Part shown: positions 59,824-64,000 of the stretch, one piece after another
Numbering within the stretch: position 1 is the first letter of the stretch
How the letters are laid out: each line of letters starts with the position of its first letter
Assembly (NCBI RefSeq): GCF_001424125.1
Contig: NZ_LMQI01000005.1
Location: forward strand, 124,001 to 188,000
From: Cellulomonas sp. Leaf395
Lineage (GTDB): Bacteria; Actinomycetota; Actinomycetes; Actinomycetales; Cellulomonadaceae
DNA: 64,000 nt
Direction of reading: 5' to 3'
Notes under the pieces: model-generated
What the model was told of the DNA's origin: nothing
The model's database searches: none
The model's input: only the letters and a program-made list of their open reading frames with translations
Made by a program: the position numbers and the translations under genes

Positions 59824-62800
59824 GCGTGAGCTCGACGGCCGGCCGCGGTTCGTCGCTGGCCGGCCGCCTCACCCGGGTCGGGGTGACCGACGCCGGCCGC
59901 GCGGAGCGGCTGCTGGCAGACGCCGCCCTCCTGCAGGTCGTCGAGTCGCCGTCGGACCTGCTCATCCCGCCGCTGGCGGACGTGGCGGACCCGGACCAGG
60001 CGCTGCTGACGTTGGCCAAGCTCGCCGGGTCGGTGGTCGGGGACCCTGAGCTGACGGGAGTGCTGCGGGGAATCCTCGAGGAGGACGGCTCGCCGCGCGC
60101 GCGGCTGCTCGCCGTGATCGGCGCGTCCGTGGCACTGGGGGACACGCTCGTCGCGCACCCGGAGTCGTTGCGGGTGCTCCTCGAGGAGGCGCCCGGGACG
60201 GGCGTCCCCGTGGCGGAGGTCCGGGCCGAGCTGTTGCTCGCGGTCGGTGCCGACGCCGACGCGGACGTCCCGGTGGCGACGCTCGCCGGTGCCGCGGGGA
60301 CGGACGCGATGCGGCTGGCGTACCGGACACGGCTGCTGCGCATCGCGGCGACCGACCTCACCAGCACCGACCCGCTGAGCCGTCTCCCCGGGGTCGCGTC
60401 GGCGCTGGCAGACCTGGCGGGTGCCGCGCTGGAGGCGGCCCTGGCTCTGGCTCGGGCCGATCTCGACGACCACGGCCGCGGTGTCCGGCTCGCGGTCATC
60501 GGTATGGGCAAGGGCGGCGGCCGCGAGCTGAACTACGTGAGCGACGTCGACGTCATCTACGTCGCGGAGCCGGCTGACGGGGTCGACGAGGCCGAGGCCC
60601 TCGCCGCGGGGTCGCGGCTCGCGGCGGGTCTGGCGCGCGCCTGCTCGACGCCGTCGGGCGAGCCGGCGCTGTGGCCGGTCGACGCCGCGCTGCGACCCGA
60701 GGGCAAGGACGGGCCTCTCGTCCGCACGATCGCGAGCCACAGGGCGTACTACGAGCGCTGGGCCAAGACGTGGGAGTTCCAGGCGCTGCTCAAGGCGCGG
60801 CCGCTGGCGGGCGATGCCGCGCTCGGGCGTGAGTACGTCGAGATGACGCAGCCGTTCGTGTGGAGCGCGGTGACCCGCGAGCACTTCGTGGAGGACTCGC
60901 AGGCCATGCGCCGACGGGTGGAGGGGCACGTGCCCGCCGCGGAGGCCGACCGGCAGCTCAAGCTCGGCGTCGGCGGCCTGCGGGACGTCGAGTTCACCGT
61001 GCAGCTGCTGCAGCTGGTGCACGGGCGCGCCGACGAGTCGATCCGCAGCCCGAGCACGCTGACAGCGCTCGCCGCGCTGGCCGCCGGCGGGTACGTCGGC
61101 CGCAACCACGCGGCCCAGCTGGCTGTCTGCTACCGCCTGCTGCGCGTGCTCGAGCACCGGATCCAGCTGTACCGGCTGCGCCGCACGCACCTCATGCCGA
61201 CGTCCGAGCCGGACCTGCGTCGGCTCGCACGCTCGATCGGCATGCGGGCCGAGGGTGCCGACGGACTGACCGAGCGCTGGCGTGCCACGCGTCGCGAGGT
61301 CCGGGGCCTGCACGAGGAGCTGTTCTACCGGCCGCTCCTGCCCGCGACCGCCCAGCTGTCGACGGCGGAGGCCAGCCTCGCCCCGGCGGCCGCCAAGGCC
61401 CGGCTCGCGGCCATCGGTTACACCGACCCGGCGGGCGCCATGCGCCACATCGCGGCGCTGACCGAGGGGGTGTCGCGCCGGGCGTCGATCCAGCGCCAGC
61501 TGCTCCCGGTGATGCTGGGGTGGTTCGCGGACGGAGCGGATCCGGACGGAGGCCTGCTGGCGTTCCGCCGCCTGTCCGACGAGCTGGGCACCACGCACTG
61601 GTACCTCAAGCTGCTCCGGGACTCGGGTACGGCGGCACGTCGGCTCGCGCAGGTGCTGTCGACGTCCCGCTACGTCGCCGATGCGCTGACCAGGTCGCCG
61701 GAGTCCGTCACCTGGCTGGCCGACGACGCGGACCTGGTGCCGCGCACGTTCGAGCGGCTGACCGCCGAGGCCGACGCGATCCTCACCCGCTCCGACGAGC
61801 CCGTGCCGGCAGTCACCGCCCTGCGCGGGCTGCGGCGCAGGGAGCTGGCGCGCACCGCCGCGGCGGACGTGCTCGGTGTCGTGACCGGGGAGCGGGCGTC
61901 GCGGAGCCTGAGCGTCGCGGCGGACGTCGTCCTGGTCGGCGCCCTGCGCGTGGCGGAGTGGGAGGCGCGCGCGGACAAGGGCCTCGAGGTGAGCCCGACC
62001 CGGCTGCTCGTCGTCGCGATGGGTCGGTGGGGCGGCGCCGAGATGGGCTACTCCTCCGACGCCGACGTGCTGTTCGTGCACGACCCCGTCGAGGGGGCGG
62101 ACCCGCGGTCGGCGCAGGAGTTCGCACTCCTGGTGACGACGAAGCTGCGCACGCTGCTCGGGTCCGTCGGGCCGGAGCCGACCCTCGAGGTCGACGCCGA
62201 CCTGCGTCCGGAAGGCCGCAACGGACCGCTCGTCCGGTCGTTCGACTCCTACGTCGAGTACTACGAGCGCTGGTCCTCGCCATGGGAGAGCCAGGCGCTG
62301 CTGCGGGCGCGCCCGGTGGCCGGTGACGACGAGCTCGGCGAACGGTTCCTGCGGCTGATCGACCCGTTGCGATACCCGGTCGGTGGGGTCGATCCGGCGG
62401 TGGAGCGCGAGGTGCGGCGGATCAAGGCGCGGGTCGAGTCCGAGCGACTACCGCGGGGTGTGGAGCCGGCCCGGCACCTCAAGCTCGGGCGCGGGGGGAT
62501 CGCGGACGTCGAGTGGACGGCCCAGCTCCTCCAGCTCCAGCACGCCCACGACGTGCCCGCGCTGCGGACCACCGCGACGCTCGAAGCACTCGAGGCCGCC
62601 GCCGCTGCCGGGCTCCTCGACGCGGACGACGCGCGGGTGCTGAACGAGGCCTGGCTCCTGGCCAGCCGGCTACGGGACGCCAACGTGCTGTGGAGCGGTC
62701 GCGGGGGAGCGCACGCGGACGTCCTGCCGCACGACAGGCAGGCGCTCGCCGGGCTGGCCCGGGTGGTCGGGTACCCCGCGGGGTCCGGCGGCGAGCTGGA

Positions 62801-62864
62801 GCAGGACTACCTGCGGACCGCCCGCCGGGCGCGCGCCGTGGTCGAACGCGTCTTCTACGGCTGA
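59820..62864 (+). CDS. glnE: Bifunctional glutamine synthetase adenylyltransferase/adenylyl-removing enzyme
   Basis: A 1014-residue enzyme that adds and removes AMP on glutamine synthetase in response to nitrogen status. Two nucleotidyltransferase domains are visible. The first has GMGKGGGRELNYVSDVDVIYV (about residue 228, deadenylylation half); the second has AMGRWGGAEMGYSSDADVLFV (about 732, adenylylation half). Each keeps its Asp-x-Asp metal site and is followed by a helical GlnD PII-UTase-like domain (LKLGVGGLRDVEFTVQLLQL; LKLGRGGIADVEWTAQLLQL). GTG 59820 overlaps the glnA2 stop, coupling the two. GlnA1, its usual target, is outside the window. Confidence 0.96.
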   Translation: MSVSSTAGRGSSLAGRLTRVGVTDAGRAERLLADAALLQVVESPSDLLIPPLADVADPDQALLTLAKLAGSVVGDPELTGVLRGILEEDGSPRARLLAVIGASVALGDTLVAHPESLRVLLEEAPGTGVPVAEVRAELLLAVGADADADVPVATLAGAAGTDAMRLAYRTRLLRIAATDLTSTDPLSRLPGVASALADLAGAALEAALALARADLDDHGRGVRLAVIGMGKGGGRELNYVSDVDVIYVAEPADGVDEAEALAAGSRLAAGLARACSTPSGEPALWPVDAALRPEGKDGPLVRTIASHRAYYERWAKTWEFQALLKARPLAGDAALGREYVEMTQPFVWSAVTREHFVEDSQAMRRRVEGHVPAAEADRQLKLGVGGLRDVEFTVQLLQLVHGRADESIRSPSTLTALAALAAGGYVGRNHAAQLAVCYRLLRVLEHRIQLYRLRRTHLMPTSEPDLRRLARSIGMRAEGADGLTERWRATRREVRGLHEELFYRPLLPATAQLSTAEASLAPAAAKARLAAIGYTDPAGAMRHIAALTEGVSRRASIQRQLLPVMLGWFADGADPDGGLLAFRRLSDELGTTHWYLKLLRDSGTAARRLAQVLSTSRYVADALTRSPESVTWLADDADLVPRTFERLTAEADAILTRSDEPVPAVTALRGLRRRELARTAAADVLGVVTGERASRSLSVAADVVLVGALRVAEWEARADKGLEVSPTRLLVVAMGRWGGAEMGYSSDADVLFVHDPVEGADPRSAQEFALLVTTKLRTLLGSVGPEPTLEVDADLRPEGRNGPLVRSFDSYVEYYERWSSPWESQALLRARPVAGDDELGERFLRLIDPLRYPVGGVDPAVEREVRRIKARVESERLPRGVEPARHLKLGRGGIADVEWTAQLLQLQHAHDVPALRTTATLEALEAAAAAGLLDADDARVLNEAWLLASRLRDANVLWSGRGGAHADVLPHDRQALAGLARVVGYPAGSGGELEQDYLRTARRARAVVERVFYG

Positions 62865-64000
62865 TCGGCCGGGCGGTCCGACGTGTCGTCCGACGTGCGG
62901 TCCTGCTCGTCCTCGGGCACGTCGACCCAGCCGTGCTCCTGGCGCGCCTGCTCGTCCTCCTTGAGCAGCTCGTCGTCGACCAGGTCGTGCCGGCGGACGT
63001 ACGTGGAGGAGACCGCCTGGATCGTCGCGGCGACCGGCAGCGCGAGGAAAGCACCGATCGGGCCGAACACCGCGCCGAACGCGATCACCGCCAGGAACGC
63101 GATCGCGGGGTTGATCTCGAGCGACCGCGACGAGACCTTGGGGGAGAAGATCAGGTTCTCGACCTGCTGGTACCCGACGATGAACGCCAGGGTGAGCAGG
63201 CCTTTGACGGGGTCGACGGCGAGCGCCACCGCGATGGGCAGCGCGCCGCCGATGTACGTGCCGATGGTCGGGACGAACTGCGAGACCACACCGGTGAACG
63301 CGGCGAGCGGCAGCGCGTACGGGATACCGAGGATCGTCAGGAAGATGAACGTGAAGGCCGTCGACAAGGCCGCGAGGACGATGCGCGAGTTGATGAAGTC
63401 GGCGACCTTCTCCTGCGAGACCTCCCACAGGCGCAGCACCTCGCGCTGCCGGGCGGGTGCGAGCAACCGGCAGATCGCCGCCCGGAGCCTCGGGCCTGCG
63501 CTCGCCATGTAGTACACGACGAGCAGCACGGCGCTGGCGGTGAACAGCCCCCCGAGGATCGACGATCCGAGGCCGATGAGGCCCGGGGCCAGCTGCTGCC
63601 AGTTCTCGCTCAGCCCCGCGAGCAGGTCGTCGGCCGCCGGCATCTCGACCGGGAACCGCTGCGTGACCCAGTCGACGAACTGCTCGTAGTACTCCGGCAG
63701 CGACTGGACGAGCTCGATGACCTGCGTGACGAACAGTCCGCCGAACAGCGCGATCACCGCGAGGATCCCCACCAGCGAGGCGACCATCACCAGGCCCGTG
63801 GCACGGGTGCGTCGCAGACCGCGGGCGACCAGCCAGCGGATCAGCGGCTCCATCGCCAGCGCGAGGAACCACGAGATCACCACGATGAAGATGACGTTCC
63901 CGAGCAGGGACAGCGCCCGCCACGTCGCCAGCCCGAGGAACACCGCGAACCCGGTCATCAGCAGCGCACGAGGGAGCCACAGCGGCGGTTTGCGGGGGTC
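62855..64000 (-). CDS. AI-2E family transporter (permease), N-terminus off the window
   Basis: About 381 residues are visible, open to the right edge. The N-terminal part and start lie beyond 64000. The protein has about eight membrane helices in the AI-2E/UPF0118 arrangement: a hairpin pair near the start, an extracytoplasmic loop (SLPEYYEQFVDWVTQRFPVEMPAADDLL), then the conserved IGTYIGGALPIAVALAVDPVKGLLTLAFIVGYQQVENLIFSPKV core. It has a charged C-terminal tail (DEQARQEHGWVDVPEDEQ). Substrate unknown; relatives export AI-2 or act in ion homeostasis. Its stop overlaps the convergent glnE stop by 10 bases, leaving no terminator. Confidence 0.9.
   Translation of the reverse strand, partial: DPRKPPLWLPRALLMTGFAVFLGLATWRALSLLGNVIFIVVISWFLALAMEPLIRWLVARGLRRTRATGLVMVASLVGILAVIALFGGLFVTQVIELVQSLPEYYEQFVDWVTQRFPVEMPAADDLLAGLSENWQQLAPGLIGLGSSILGGLFTASAVLLVVYYMASAGPRLRAAICRLLAPARQREVLRLWEVSQEKVADFINSRIVLAALSTAFTFIFLTILGIPYALPLAAFTGVVSQFVPTIGTYIGGALPIAVALAVDPVKGLLTLAFIVGYQQVENLIFSPKVSSRSLEINPAIAFLAVIAFGAVFGPIGAFLALPVAATIQAVSSTYVRRHDLVDDELLKEDEQARQEHGWVDVPEDEQDRTSDDTSDRPADQP

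Noticed and set aside
1..64000. CRISPR array or transposase-type insertion sequence
   Set aside because: No spaced direct repeats of CRISPR type and no DDE transposase or terminal inverted repeats were recognised; the GGGGCC tract is a coding microsatellite.

Overview
The window is a very GC-rich bacterial chromosome segment from an actinobacterium, probably a Cellulomonas-like member of the Micrococcales. This rests on codon bias, the gene families present (DUF3052, glnA2/glnE, polyphosphate glucokinase, type 1 methionine aminopeptidase) and a backbone order close to the Mycobacterium tuberculosis aceE-to-glnE region (Rv2242, Rv2241, Rv2239c, Rv2238c, Rv2230c, Rv2229c, Rv2228c, panB, glnA2, glnE), recalled from knowledge and not searched. 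The exact genus is inference. Left backbone (1-27.5 kb): a PucR/FasR-type regulator cut by the left edge, aceE, a hexapeptide acetyltransferase, a DUF3052 protein, a secreted lectin-domain protein, ahpE and tRNA-Val(UAC). Then comes a respiratory nitrate block. narK-narG-narH-narJ-narI plus a DUF2249 gene form one leftward operon, preceded by a SufR-like regulator. Divergent from it are an NnrS-like membrane protein and a copper nitrite reductase fused to a membrane domain and an extra cupredoxin. Together these would import and reduce nitrate to nitrite and then to NO; no NO reductase is in the window. A MOSC protein, a Nif3-like protein, a C4 zinc-ribbon coiled-coil protein, a histidine phosphatase, yaaA, a tautomerase and rnpB follow. 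Island (27.5-47.2 kb): a 31-bp perfect direct repeat (27521-27551 and 47181-47211) brackets about 19.7 kb inserted at the 3' end of the RNase P RNA gene, next to a tyrosine integrase, an XRE repressor, an excisionase-like protein and a primase-like replication protein. The left copy restores the P1 helix of rnpB. The cargo includes two lipoproteins (one a trypsin-like protease), a pair of HEPN-plus-zinc-ribbon proteins (34.5-38.1 kb) that look like a candidate defence module, a second tyrosine recombinase, DUF4192 and DUF932 genes arranged as terminator-separated single-gene units, a 5'-truncated type I restriction gene hsdR, a GIY-YIG/RAMA protein and an OGG-fold protein. No conjugation or virion genes were seen. 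Post-island surface-protein region (47.2-51.9 kb): two secreted proteins, one with a LASTG class-E-sortase-type anchor, each follow a diverged copy of the same roughly 240-nt leader, which resembles a cis-regulatory RNA of no class I recognise. Between them lie a broken secreted-protein gene and a remnant of a siderophore-type ABC ATPase. Right backbone (51.9-64 kb): a GatB/YqeY protein, a VOC protein, a small membrane protein, an MBL hydrolase, ppgK, map, a small SPOR-like protein, panB, nadE, glnA2, glnE and an AI-2E-family permease cut by the right edge.
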